Of a DNA stretch of 13,620 bases, positions 6,378 to 13,542 are shown piece after piece. The translations under genes were made by a program, and so were the position numbers. The stretch's first letter is position 1; every line of letters begins with the position of its first letter. The notes under the pieces were generated by a model, which saw only the letters and a program-made list of their open reading frames with translations, did no database searches and was not told where the DNA came from. The stretch is from contig CABUTY010000007.1 of the NCBI GenBank assembly GCA_902494595.1, forward strand, positions 1-13,620. Direction: 5' to 3'. The stretch is from an uncultured Porphyromonadaceae bacterium (GTDB lineage Bacteria > Bacteroidota > Bacteroidia > Bacteroidales > Muribaculaceae).

Positions 6378-6408
6378 CAAAATTACAAATTTTATCGGAA
6401 ACAACAAT
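6378..6408 (-). promoter_or_regulatory. Promoter inside the invertible segment, pointing away from the capsule genes
   Basis: Read on the minus strand: ATTG (6408-6405) as the -33 element, 19 nt spacer, then TAATTTTG (6385-6378), a full match to TAnnTTTG. This is the best Bacteroidetes promoter match I found in the segment, and no comparable match reads right. Transcription would leave the segment leftward and enter the recombinase gene antisense. Confidence 0.72.
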
Positions 6409-6413
6409 CTGCC

Positions 6414-6453
6414 GTTAACATATATTTTGGCATAGTTAACATTATTTTGCATA
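6414..6453. repeat. Near-identical direct repeats next to the invertible promoter
   Basis: Copy 1 is 6414-6434 and copy 2 is 6435-6453. Both begin GTTAACAT and end in ATTTTG(G)CATA; they differ by small indels. GTTAAC is itself palindromic. Seen from the promoter they lie directly upstream of the -33 box, where an activator or repressor could bind in either orientation of the segment. Confidence 0.5.
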
Positions 6454-6499
6454 AGTCGGGCTGAATAGCGCCTGGCCGGCGTGATTCAGAGAGTTACGG

Positions 6500-6518
6500 T
6501 GTCAGTCTCTTAGAAAGA
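6500..6518 (-). repeat. Right inverted repeat of the invertible promoter segment
   Basis: TGTCAGTCTCTTAGAAAGA is the exact reverse complement of 6348-6366. In the ON orientation the transcript would start just before this repeat, so the repeat would be part of the leader. Confidence 0.85.
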
Positions 6519-6696
6519 AACTGATAGACAACAACAACAACCTACTGTGGAAAGGAGGAGATAATCCAGACCTCCGCCACAGAAAGGACCGATTAAGGTC
6601 GAAACATTAAATTATTTGGGTAAGCTCGTAACTGCTTGAGAATCAGATGGTTCTGAAATCAAGCAGGACTTGAAGAATTGTCTTCACCCAAAGATT
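6519..6696 (+). promoter_or_regulatory. Structured 5' leader of the capsule operon
   Basis: Between the invertible segment and upxY there is no gene, but three hairpins are visible. One: CTGTGG (6545-6550) and GGAGG (6554-6558) pair with CCTCC (6571-6575) and CCACAG (6577-6582). Two: a short GACC/GGTC stem at 6587-6600. Three: an outer stem TTTGGGT (6615-6621) with ACCCAAA (6686-6692), enclosing a perfect 8-bp stem CTGCTTGA (6632-6639) with TCAAGCAG (6659-6666). The outer stem ends 4 bases before the upxY ATG and may mask it. In B. fragilis, UpxY proteins act on the leader of their own operon, so this is the expected target. Confidence 0.6.
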
Positions 6697-7239
6697 ATGG
6701 TCAATATGAGGACTGATAAGAAATGGTTCGCGATGCGCGATCTGTCGCGTCGGAACGCCAAGCGGATGGCTCATCATGAGTTGCGTGACGCAGGTCTTGA
6801 GGTATTCACGCCCATGACCGAGATGTTGCTTACAATCCGTGGAAAGAAGCACAGGTGTGAAGTGCCTGTGATACAGGATCTCCTCTTCGTCTACGAGTCC
6901 AAGGAGAATCTGGATCCTTATGTGGCACGGTTCTCAACGTTGCAGTACAGGTATGTGCTCGGTCGGAGAGCCAGCGAGCCGGCAGTGGTCAGGGATGATG
7001 AGATGAGACGGTTCATAATGGCTGTCAGCAGCACGGAGAATCCGAAGTATTTCATGCCCGGAGAGCTTACCCGCCGAATGTACGGCAAAAAGGTCAGGAT
7101 TATAGGAGGCGCCCTCGACAAGTACGAGGGAAGGCTTCTGTCGATAAGGGGAATGCGTACCAAAAGGCTTATAGTGGAAATCCCCAACTGTGTGACGGCG
7201 GCCGTGGAGGTAGCGCCACAGTACATACAGTTTGTCTGA
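6697..7239 (+). CDS. upxY: UpxY-family transcription antiterminator (NusG paralogue)
   Basis: A specialised NusG-like factor that keeps RNA polymerase going through its own long capsule operon. From ATG 6697 it is 180 residues. The N-terminal NGN domain begins with KKWFAMRDLSRRNAKRMAHHEL, and a conserved middle follows (GLEVFTPMTEMLLTIRGKKH, then VPVIQDLLFVYES). The C-terminal KOW-like part has GKKVRIIGGALDKYEGRLLSIRG. This order is typical of Bacteroides UpxY proteins rather than housekeeping NusG. In-frame alternatives are TTG at 6670 and ATG at 6706; neither 6697 nor 6706 has a strong Shine-Dalgarno sequence. It is the first gene after the invertible promoter and leader, and the export lipoprotein gene starts 25 bases after its stop. 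In B. fragilis upxY is followed by upxZ, an inhibitor of other UpxY proteins. No such gene follows here. Confidence 0.93.
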   Translation: MVNMRTDKKWFAMRDLSRRNAKRMAHHELRDAGLEVFTPMTEMLLTIRGKKHRCEVPVIQDLLFVYESKENLDPYVARFSTLQYRYVLGRRASEPAVVRDDEMRRFIMAVSSTENPKYFMPGELTRRMYGKKVRIIGGALDKYEGRLLSIRGMRTKRLIVEIPNCVTAAVEVAPQYIQFV

Positions 7240-7264
7240 ACAAGCCATTGAACCCACCAGTAAA

Positions 7265-8065
7265 ATGAAGATAAGAAAAGTGTTAGAAGCGGCGGCGCTG
7301 ACGTTGCTGCTGACGGCCACGTCGTGCACCGGCATACAGGACATAACCTATATGCAGGATGCAGTATATGGCCGGGAAGAAATAGTGACGGAGAGCCGTC
7401 CGATACGCGTGCAGCCGCACGACAAGATATCTATTGTGGTGTCGTGCAAGGAGCCGGAGCTCGCACGCCTTTTCAATCTGGTCCAGACCACCAACCTCGT
7501 AGGGCAGGATGGGGAACAGAAATCGCAGTCGCAGGGGCATGTGTCGGTGTATACGGTCGACGATAAGGGCGACATAGAGTTTCCGGTGCTTGGTAAAGTG
7601 CATATCGCTGGCCTGACACGAGATGAGATAAGCGGAAAACTCTCCGAAGAGCTCATCAAGGGGAAATGGGTCAGCGACCCGGTGGTGACTGTGGAGTATG
7701 CCAACCTGCATTTCTCGGTGGTGGGAGAGGTAAAGGCACCGGGTACATACGCGATAACCAACGACAGGATTACGCTTCTGGAGGCCATATCGCGGGCCGG
7801 CGACCTCACGCCATACGGCGAAAGGGAGGTGACCGTAATCAGGGAAAAGGATGGCAAGAGGATAAAATATCTTGTAGACCTGCGGGATAACAGCATGTTC
7901 GAATCGCCGGCCTATTATCTGCAGCAGAACGACGTCGTGTACGTGAAACCCAACGGGGCGATAGCGCGGCAGGCCGCCGACAATCCCAACAATCTTAAAT
8001 CCATCGCATTGTGGACGTCGATAGCTTCTCTGCTCACTACCGTGGCCGTCCTCGTGTTCAAATAA
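7265..8065 (+). CDS. Wza-like polysaccharide export outer membrane lipoprotein
   Basis: This forms the periplasmic/outer-membrane channel for capsule export, working with the Wzc-like partner encoded next. The 266-residue protein begins with a lipoprotein signal, MKIRKVLEAAALTLLLTATSC; lipobox TATS-C places the lipidated cysteine at C21. A polysaccharide export domain (about 45-147) shows VQPHDKISIVVS and GDIEFPVLGKVHIAGLTRDE. An SLBB domain (about 150-205) follows with FSVVGEVKAPGTYAI and LLEAISRAGDLTPYG, then YYLQQNDVVYVKPN. A hydrophobic stretch at 245-265 could be the outer-membrane helix seen in Wza. It is shorter than E. coli Wza (about 380), with one SLBB domain, as is usual in Bacteroidetes. 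An in-frame TTG at 7232 overlaps upxY; the lipoprotein signal decides for ATG 7265. The wzc-like gene starts 9 bases after the stop. Confidence 0.93.
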   Translation: MKIRKVLEAAALTLLLTATSCTGIQDITYMQDAVYGREEIVTESRPIRVQPHDKISIVVSCKEPELARLFNLVQTTNLVGQDGEQKSQSQGHVSVYTVDDKGDIEFPVLGKVHIAGLTRDEISGKLSEELIKGKWVSDPVVTVEYANLHFSVVGEVKAPGTYAITNDRITLLEAISRAGDLTPYGEREVTVIREKDGKRIKYLVDLRDNSMFESPAYYLQQNDVVYVKPNGAIARQAADNPNNLKSIALWTSIASLLTTVAVLVFK

Positions 8066-8074
8066 TTTAGTTCT

Positions 8075-10498
8075 ATGTCTGACAACAACACAGAGCGTCA
8101 ACCCGGCAGACGGGGAGCGCAGAAGGAATACGTCGGCCTGACGCTGAAAAGCGTAGTGGCTTTCGCAGTGTCGAGATGGTATTGGTTTGCCTTGTCGTTG
8201 GTCATCACGATGACAGCGGCGGCGGTATATCTAATGAAAACCACTCCGGAATATACACGTACGGCGTCGTTGCTCATAAAGAATGAGGACAAGAACGGGA
8301 ATGCCGGCACTTCCATCGACATGTCGGAGCTCGGCTTGGTGCAGAACAACACCAATCTGGAGAACGAGATACGCATAGTGAAGTCGCCGAAGCTGATGAA
8401 GGAGGTAGTGTCGCGACTGGGTCTCAACGACCGTTATACGGTCAGAGAGGGATTGCGCGACGAGATGCTGTACCGGCAGACGCCGGTGCTGTTTGTCGAG
8501 ACGGATTCCGTGGAGTCGGCGGTGTCGTTTGATTTCCGGCTCAGCGAGAACGGGAGAGTGGAAATCAAGGATGTGAAGCTCGGCAGCAGTCCGGTTGACA
8601 AGACGTTCGTCACGGCCTTCGGCGACTCCATAAAGATAGGTAAGCGTGTGTTGAGCGTGATCCGGCCTACATGGGATGCGTCGGAATTCGTCGGGCGCAC
8701 CATCCACTACGAGCACAGCCCGCTGAAAGCCACTGCCGGAGCCTTGGCGGAGCGAGTCAAGGCTGTGCTGGGCAACGAGAAGTCGTCGATAATCGACATT
8801 TCCGTGACATGCCCGTCGGTGGAGGAAGCCGACGACATACTCACCACGCTGATACAGGTATACAACGAGCGGTGGATTCGCGACAGAAACCAGATAGCGG
8901 TGTCGACGTCGTGTTTCATCAGCGAGCGTCTCGGAGTGATAGAGAAGGAGCTGGGCAATGTGGATTCCGACATATCGTCGTATAAATCGGCGCATCTGTT
9001 GCCGGATGTGGGGGCGGCCACCAATATGTACATGGCCCAGTCGTCAGAGGCACAGGCTGTGATTGTGGATCTTAGCAACCAGATATCAGTTGCCGAGATG
9101 GTGCGCGGCCAGCTCTCGGGCGATTCGTTCGAGCAGCCGTTGCCTACAAATACCGGAATAGTCAACGCCGACATAGAGAATGCGATAGGGCAGTACAATA
9201 ACATAGTCATAGAGCGCAACCGGTTGCTGGAGTCGACCAACGACCAGAATCCGGTGGTACGGGACCGCACACAGGCGTTGCGGACACTGAAGGGCAACAT
9301 CATGGCCTCGATCAACGCGTACATATCCACGCTCCGAGCCCAGATGACAAACGCCCGACACCAGGCAAGCGTGACCACAAGCAAGATTGCCGCCAATCCC
9401 AACCAGGCGCGTTATCTGCTGAGTGTGGAACGCCAGCAGAAAGTAAAGGAGTCGCTTTACCTGTTCCTTCTTCAGAAGCGTGAGGAGAACGAGCTGACGC
9501 AGGCCTTCACCGCCTACAATACGAGCATGGTGGAGGAACCGCACGGCAGCAATGCACCCACATTCCCCAAGAAGCGCAACATCCTTGTGATGGCCTTCCT
9601 GATAGGGATGGCCATGCCGCTGGGAATATTCATAATCCGGGAGTCGCTCGACACGAAGGTGCGCGGCAAGAAAGACCTGGCGTCGCTGAAGGTGCCCTAT
9701 CTTGGCGACATACCGTCGGCTGCCGAAAAGCCGCGAGGAATGGCGCGGTTATGGAAAAAGAGCGAGGAGACGCGGCGCATTGTGGTATGCGAAAGGAGCC
9801 GTGACGCTGTCAACGAAGCGTTCCGTGTGGTACGTACCAATCTCGAGTACATGGGCGTGGAAGATGGCACCGCAAAGGAAGGCTGCAAGGTCATCTCCGT
9901 GATTTCCGCCAATCCGAGCAGCGGCAAGACCTTCGTATCGGTGAATCTCGCCAAGGTGCTGGCCATAAAGGGGAAGAGAGTACTGATAATCGACCTTGAC
10001 CTCCGCAAGGGGTCGCTGTCGAAACTCGTGGGACGGCCGGCCATAGGCATGGTGGATTTCCTGATAGGTAGAGCCGGCGCGGCCGACCTCGTGACAAAGG
10101 GCATAGACAACACACCCACACTCGACGCCATAGGCATAGGCACCGTACCCCCCAATCCTACGGAACTGCTGTCGAGCGAAAAACTTGATACCCTTATATC
10201 GGAGTTGAGGAAGGAATACGATTTCATAATCCTCGACTGTCCGCCTGTGGAGATTGTCACCGACGCCAAGGTCATAAACCGACTTGCCGACATGACGGTG
10301 TTCGTGGTGCGTGCCGGTCTGCTTGAGAAGGACGAGCTTCCCAACATTCAGAGCTATTACGATGAAAATCGATACAGGAACATGGCCGTGCTTCTGAATG
10401 CCACCGACATCAATTCCGGATATGGTTACCACCGGTACGGGTACCATTACGGCTACGGCCACAACAGACATTACGGCTATTCCTCGGCCAACGACTGA
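8075..10498 (+). CDS. Wzc-like chain-length regulator with BY-type tyrosine kinase domain
   Basis: An inner-membrane polysaccharide co-polymerase that sets chain length and couples synthesis to export by cycles of tyrosine phosphorylation. It has 807 residues. TM1 lies at about 34-54, followed by the Wzz domain and a long periplasmic, partly coiled-coil region (about 260-475, e.g. SERLGVIEKELGNVDSDISSY). TM2 is at about 503-521 (ILVMAFLIGMAMPLGIFII). The cytosolic kinase carries Walker A ANPSSGKT (612-619), Walker A' IIDLDLRK (638-645) and Walker B FIILDCPP (717-724), plus NPTELLSSEKL, all typical BY-kinase blocks. The C-terminus is a tyrosine cluster: Y783, 785, 788, 790, 792, 794, 800 and 802, spaced by G and H. 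Kinase and co-polymerase are fused in one chain, as in proteobacterial Wzc. No cognate phosphatase (Wzb or CpsB type) is in the window. Confidence 0.95.
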   Translation: MSDNNTERQPGRRGAQKEYVGLTLKSVVAFAVSRWYWFALSLVITMTAAAVYLMKTTPEYTRTASLLIKNEDKNGNAGTSIDMSELGLVQNNTNLENEIRIVKSPKLMKEVVSRLGLNDRYTVREGLRDEMLYRQTPVLFVETDSVESAVSFDFRLSENGRVEIKDVKLGSSPVDKTFVTAFGDSIKIGKRVLSVIRPTWDASEFVGRTIHYEHSPLKATAGALAERVKAVLGNEKSSIIDISVTCPSVEEADDILTTLIQVYNERWIRDRNQIAVSTSCFISERLGVIEKELGNVDSDISSYKSAHLLPDVGAATNMYMAQSSEAQAVIVDLSNQISVAEMVRGQLSGDSFEQPLPTNTGIVNADIENAIGQYNNIVIERNRLLESTNDQNPVVRDRTQALRTLKGNIMASINAYISTLRAQMTNARHQASVTTSKIAANPNQARYLLSVERQQKVKESLYLFLLQKREENELTQAFTAYNTSMVEEPHGSNAPTFPKKRNILVMAFLIGMAMPLGIFIIRESLDTKVRGKKDLASLKVPYLGDIPSAAEKPRGMARLWKKSEETRRIVVCERSRDAVNEAFRVVRTNLEYMGVEDGTAKEGCKVISVISANPSSGKTFVSVNLAKVLAIKGKRVLIIDLDLRKGSLSKLVGRPAIGMVDFLIGRAGAADLVTKGIDNTPTLDAIGIGTVPPNPTELLSSEKLDTLISELRKEYDFIILDCPPVEIVTDAKVINRLADMTVFVVRAGLLEKDELPNIQSYYDENRYRNMAVLLNATDINSGYGYHRYGYHYGYGHNRHYGYSSAND

Positions 10499-10529
10499 CA
10501 TTACATACTGATAAGAAAATATTACGGAT

Positions 10530-11831
10530 ATGAAAATAGCAGTAGCCGGAACCGGATATGTGGGATTGTCGCTTGCCGTGCTTCTGTCGCAGCACAACAG
10601 GGTCACGGCTGTGGATGTGATTCCCGAAAAAATCGACATGATCAACAATCGCCGGTCACCGATCCAGGATGACTATATCGAGAGATATCTTGCCGAAAAG
10701 GAGCTTGACCTTACAGCCACACTTGACGGACGCAAGGCTTACGGCGACGCCGACATAGTGATAGTGGCGGCTCCCACCAACTATGATCCGGTGAAGAACT
10801 ATTTCGACACGCGTCATGTGGAGGAAGTAATCGACATGGTCCTTGAGGTCAATCCCGAAGCGACCATCATAATAAAGTCGACCATCCCGGTAGGGTATAC
10901 TCGTTCGCTGTATGCGAGGTATCGTGCAAAGGGGGTCAAGAAACTCAACCTGCTTTTTTCGCCGGAGTTTCTGCGGGAGTCGAAAGCCCTGTACGACAAT
11001 CTGTATCCGTCGCGGATCATAGTTGGCGTGCCCAAGCAGATAGAAGGGGAGGATGTGGAGAACGAGGCTATCAGGCAGCTTGCCGATACGGCGCATCTGA
11101 CAGAGATGGCGCACCGGTTTGCGTCATTGCTGCAGAAAGGGGCGTTGAAGCCTGATATACCCACGCTCTTCATGGGCGTCAAGGAGGCCGAGGCCGTCAA
11201 ACTCTTTGCCAACACGTATCTGGCGCTCCGGGTAAGTTACTTCAACGAGCTTGACACGTACGCAGAAGTGAAGGGTCTGGATCCGCGGGCGATAATAGAG
11301 GGGATAGGTCTTGACCCGCGCATAGGCACGCACTACAACAATCCCTCTTTCGGCTATGGCGGCTACTGCCTGCCGAAGGACACCAAGCAGCTTCTCGCCA
11401 ACTATGCCGATGTGCCGGAGAACCTCATCGAGGCGATTGTGGAGAGCAACCGCACGCGCAAGGACTTCATCGCCGACCAGGTGCTGAAGATGGCAGGATA
11501 TTATGACTACTGCGGTGCCGGCAGTTTCGACCCGGTCAAAGAGAAGGAATGCGTGATCGGCATCTACCGTCTGACGATGAAATCCAACAGCGACAATTTC
11601 CGCCAGTCGTCGATCCAAGGCGTGATGAAACGCATCAAAGCGAAGGGTGCGGAAGTGATTGTATATGAGCCCACTTTGGAAGATGGAAGCTCATTTTTCG
11701 GCAGCAAGGTGGTGAACGAGCTCGCCGCCTTCAAAAACTGTTCACAGGCTATCATTGCCAACAGATATGACTCATGCCTGGACGATGTGGCAGACAAGGT
11801 TTATACGCGTGACGTGTTCAGACGAGATTGA
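10530..11831 (+). CDS. ugd: UDP-glucose 6-dehydrogenase
   Basis: Oxidises UDP-glucose to UDP-glucuronate with two NAD+ in the cytosol, suggesting that the capsule contains glucuronic acid or a sugar made from it. The 433-residue protein starts with the Rossmann motif GTGYVG (7-12). It contains FSPEFLRE (143-150), [10 protein letters not shown] with K224, and [19 protein letters not shown] with the catalytic C280. The third domain includes [19 protein letters not shown] and ends DKVYTRDVF. It follows the short E. coli Ugd type closely but is about 45 residues longer, mainly through added segments at about 166-196 and 321-340. A UDP-ManNAc dehydrogenase is less likely given the close match to Ugd blocks. 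It starts 31 bases after the wzc-like stop. An in-frame ATG as first codon and the motif six residues in make the start certain. Confidence 0.93.
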   Translation: MKIAVAGTGYVGLSLAVLLSQHNRVTAVDVIPEKIDMINNRRSPIQDDYIERYLAEKELDLTATLDGRKAYGDADIVIVAAPTNYDPVKNYFDTRHVEEVIDMVLEVNPEATIIIKSTIPVGYTRSLYARYRAKGVKKLNLLFSPEFLRESKALYDNLYPSRIIVGVPKQIEGEDVENEAIRQLADTAHLTEMAHRFASLLQKGALKPDIPTLFMGVKEAEAVKLFANTYLALRVSYFNELDTYAEVKGLDPRAIIEGIGLDPRIGTHYNNPSFGYGGYCLPKDTKQLLANYADVPENLIEAIVESNRTRKDFIADQVLKMAGYYDYCGAGSFDPVKEKECVIGIYRLTMKSNSDNFRQSSIQGVMKRIKAKGAEVIVYEPTLEDGSSFFGSKVVNELAAFKNCSQAIIANRYDSCLDDVADKVYTRDVFRRD

Positions 11832-11885
11832 CAGTGTGCTACTGATTGGAATGGTTCAGAAGGACATCCATATAACAGATTGCTG

Positions 11886-13418
11886 ATGGCAGGAGAAAAC
11901 AAGCAGATTGCCATCAATATAGTTGCACAGGTGGCAGTCCTTATCATACAATTATCCATCAGTTTTTTTCTGACACCATTCATTGTCCGTTCACTGGGCA
12001 TGGATGCATATGGGTTTGTAGGACTCTCGGGCAATATAATTGGCTATATGCAGGTAATAACTGTGGCTCTGAACTCAATGGCAGGCCGCTTTATTACGAT
12101 AGCATACCATAAGGGAGATTTCAGGAAGGCAAATCAATATTTCTCATCAGTATTTTATGCTGACTGTATTTTGGGGCTTGTCATATTCCTCATATGTCTG
12201 GGACTGGTATTTTATTTGGAATATGTGATAAGCATACCGGTCGCTCTCGAAGCCGATGTGAAATGCCTCTTTATGCTGTTGACGATAAGCACCGTTCTTA
12301 GTATAGTGTTTAATGTATATACGGTTTCGCCATTTATCAAAAACAGACTGGAGACAACTTCAATCCGTAATCTTATTTCGGTATTGGGGAATCTTGTGAT
12401 TATATTATTCCTGTTCATGCTGTTTACGCCGCGGGTAAGCTATATAGGAATAGCATCATTATTTGCATCGGCGTATTTGGTAGTAGCTAATTACATAATA
12501 AAAAAGAAACTGACCCCTGAATTCCACTTATCACGAATATATTATGACTGGCGATGTATAAAAGAAATCCTGTCGTCTGGGGTGTGGAATCTGATAAACC
12601 GTATAAGCGTGATGTTTGAGAAAGGTTTCGACCTGTTGCTCGCAAACTGGTTTATCGGGAATTTGGTAATGGGCATGATGTCGGTAGTTTCCACGGTTAC
12701 GGTGTTGATACCTCGCGTAGTCAGCATGGCGGGTTCATCATTTTCCCCTACTATTACAGAATATGTGGCTAAAGGAGATATCGAAGGCATAAAGAGAAAC
12801 GCATTAAAATCAATCAAGATAATGTCGATACTTGTAATAATGCCATTATCGGTGCTATATGTTTACGGTAACAGTTTCTTTGCATTGTGGTTGCCGAATC
12901 AGGATAGCGGCTTGCTTTATCTAATAGCAATATTGACAACTCTTGACCTGATAGTGGGTATGCCTTTGGAAATATGCTGGAGTATCTTCGGGGCAACAAA
13001 CAGAGTAAAGGTGCCTGCGATTGTTATGTTTTTTGTTGGTGTCCTGACATTCCTGTCGTTATTGATACTGCTGAATATCTTTAAAGATTCAAGGATGCAG
13101 ATGATATGTCTGGCTTCGTCAAGAACTTTCTGGAATTTTTTGAAAAACATTACTTTTCTTCCTCTCTACGGAGCCAAATGTCTACACCTGAAATGGACAT
13201 ACTTCTATTGTACTATGGCAAAATCTGTATTCGGAATTATTCTTGCGTTATCGGTATGCCAGATATTCCGATGGTTTATAGTGCCGGAAACGTGGAGCAT
13301 ATTTATTCTTTCATCAGTAGTGGTATGTGCGGTGGCTACAGGAATATGCAGTATGATTATTCTGCATAGGGAAGACAGAATATATATCGCACGACAATTG
13401 CATATAGTCAAGAGTTAG
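11886..13418 (+). CDS. Wzx-type polysaccharide repeat-unit flippase
   Basis: An integral inner-membrane protein of the MOP/PST (RfbX-like) exporter class, expected to flip lipid-linked capsule repeat units to the periplasm for polymerisation. From ATG 11886 it has 510 residues, nearly all in hydrophobic helices; I estimate 12-14. The N-terminus shows the usual pattern: NIVAQVAVLIIQLSISFFLT, then PFIVRSLGMDAYGFVGLSG, then SMAGRFITIAYHKGD. Later features are GVWNLINRISVMFEKGFDLLLANWFIG and PLEICWSIFGATNRVKVPAI, both at positions conserved in Wzx proteins. An in-frame TTG at 11880 is less likely. It lies 54 bases after ugd. The gene is visibly more AT-rich than upxY to ugd, as is common where serotype-specific capsule genes begin, and hints at separate transfer. 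It ends with two stop codons in a row (TAG TGA). Confidence 0.92.
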   Translation: MAGENKQIAINIVAQVAVLIIQLSISFFLTPFIVRSLGMDAYGFVGLSGNIIGYMQVITVALNSMAGRFITIAYHKGDFRKANQYFSSVFYADCILGLVIFLICLGLVFYLEYVISIPVALEADVKCLFMLLTISTVLSIVFNVYTVSPFIKNRLETTSIRNLISVLGNLVIILFLFMLFTPRVSYIGIASLFASAYLVVANYIIKKKLTPEFHLSRIYYDWRCIKEILSSGVWNLINRISVMFEKGFDLLLANWFIGNLVMGMMSVVSTVTVLIPRVVSMAGSSFSPTITEYVAKGDIEGIKRNALKSIKIMSILVIMPLSVLYVYGNSFFALWLPNQDSGLLYLIAILTTLDLIVGMPLEICWSIFGATNRVKVPAIVMFFVGVLTFLSLLILLNIFKDSRMQMICLASSRTFWNFLKNITFLPLYGAKCLHLKWTYFYCTMAKSVFGIILALSVCQIFRWFIVPETWSIFILSSVVVCAVATGICSMIILHREDRIYIARQLHIVKS

Positions 13419-13454
13419 TGAATTGTAACACGGGCAGACCGATTATTTCGATTT

Positions 13455-13529
13455 ATGCAGGTTGGGGAATTAGGGAGGGTAAAAATGGCGACTATATTTC
13501 ATCCGGGTATTCGTGTGATAAAAGACTGA
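13455..13529 (+). CDS. Doubtful 24-codon ORF between flippase and next gene
   Basis: ATG 13455 (MQVGELGRVKM...) or the internal ATG 13485 (MATIFHPGIRVIKD, 14 residues). The inner start has AGGGAGG a few bases upstream, a far stronger Shine-Dalgarno sequence than its neighbours. The frame is the same as that of the flippase and stays open from just after the flippase double stop. It could be a leader peptide, a remnant of a longer flippase C-terminus, or chance. Little supports it beyond the ribosome binding site. Confidence 0.15.
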   Translation: MQVGELGRVKMATIFHPGIRVIKD

Positions 13530-13542
13530 TTTGAAGATTGCT

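Larger units (their letters stand above)
6348..6518. mobile_element. Invertible promoter segment (phase-variation switch)
   Basis: Two perfect 19-bp inverted repeats (6348-6366, 6500-6518) enclose 133 non-coding, AT-rich bases. Inside are one good Bacteroidetes promoter on the minus strand (6378-6408) and a pair of near-identical direct repeats (6414-6453). The overall size and layout match the invertible capsule promoters known in Bacteroides: recombinase, inverted repeats, upxY, capsule operon. In the sequenced orientation the promoter faces the recombinase, so the capsule operon is inferred to be OFF. After inversion the -7 box would lie at about 6481-6488 and drive upxY with a leader of about 200 nt. 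Inversion itself is inferred, since only one orientation is seen. Confidence 0.82.

Noticed and set aside
6414..6453. Right-pointing promoter within the invertible segment (ATATTTTGG or TTATTTTG as -7 box)
   Set aside because: Neither fits TAnnTTTG exactly and neither has a TTG at about 19 bases upstream; the minus-strand match is clearly better, so the OFF reading was kept.
7283..8101. Minus-strand frame of 272 codons opposite the export lipoprotein gene
   Set aside because: It is a shadow frame rich in H, R and Y; the plus strand encodes a lipoprotein with export and SLBB domains.
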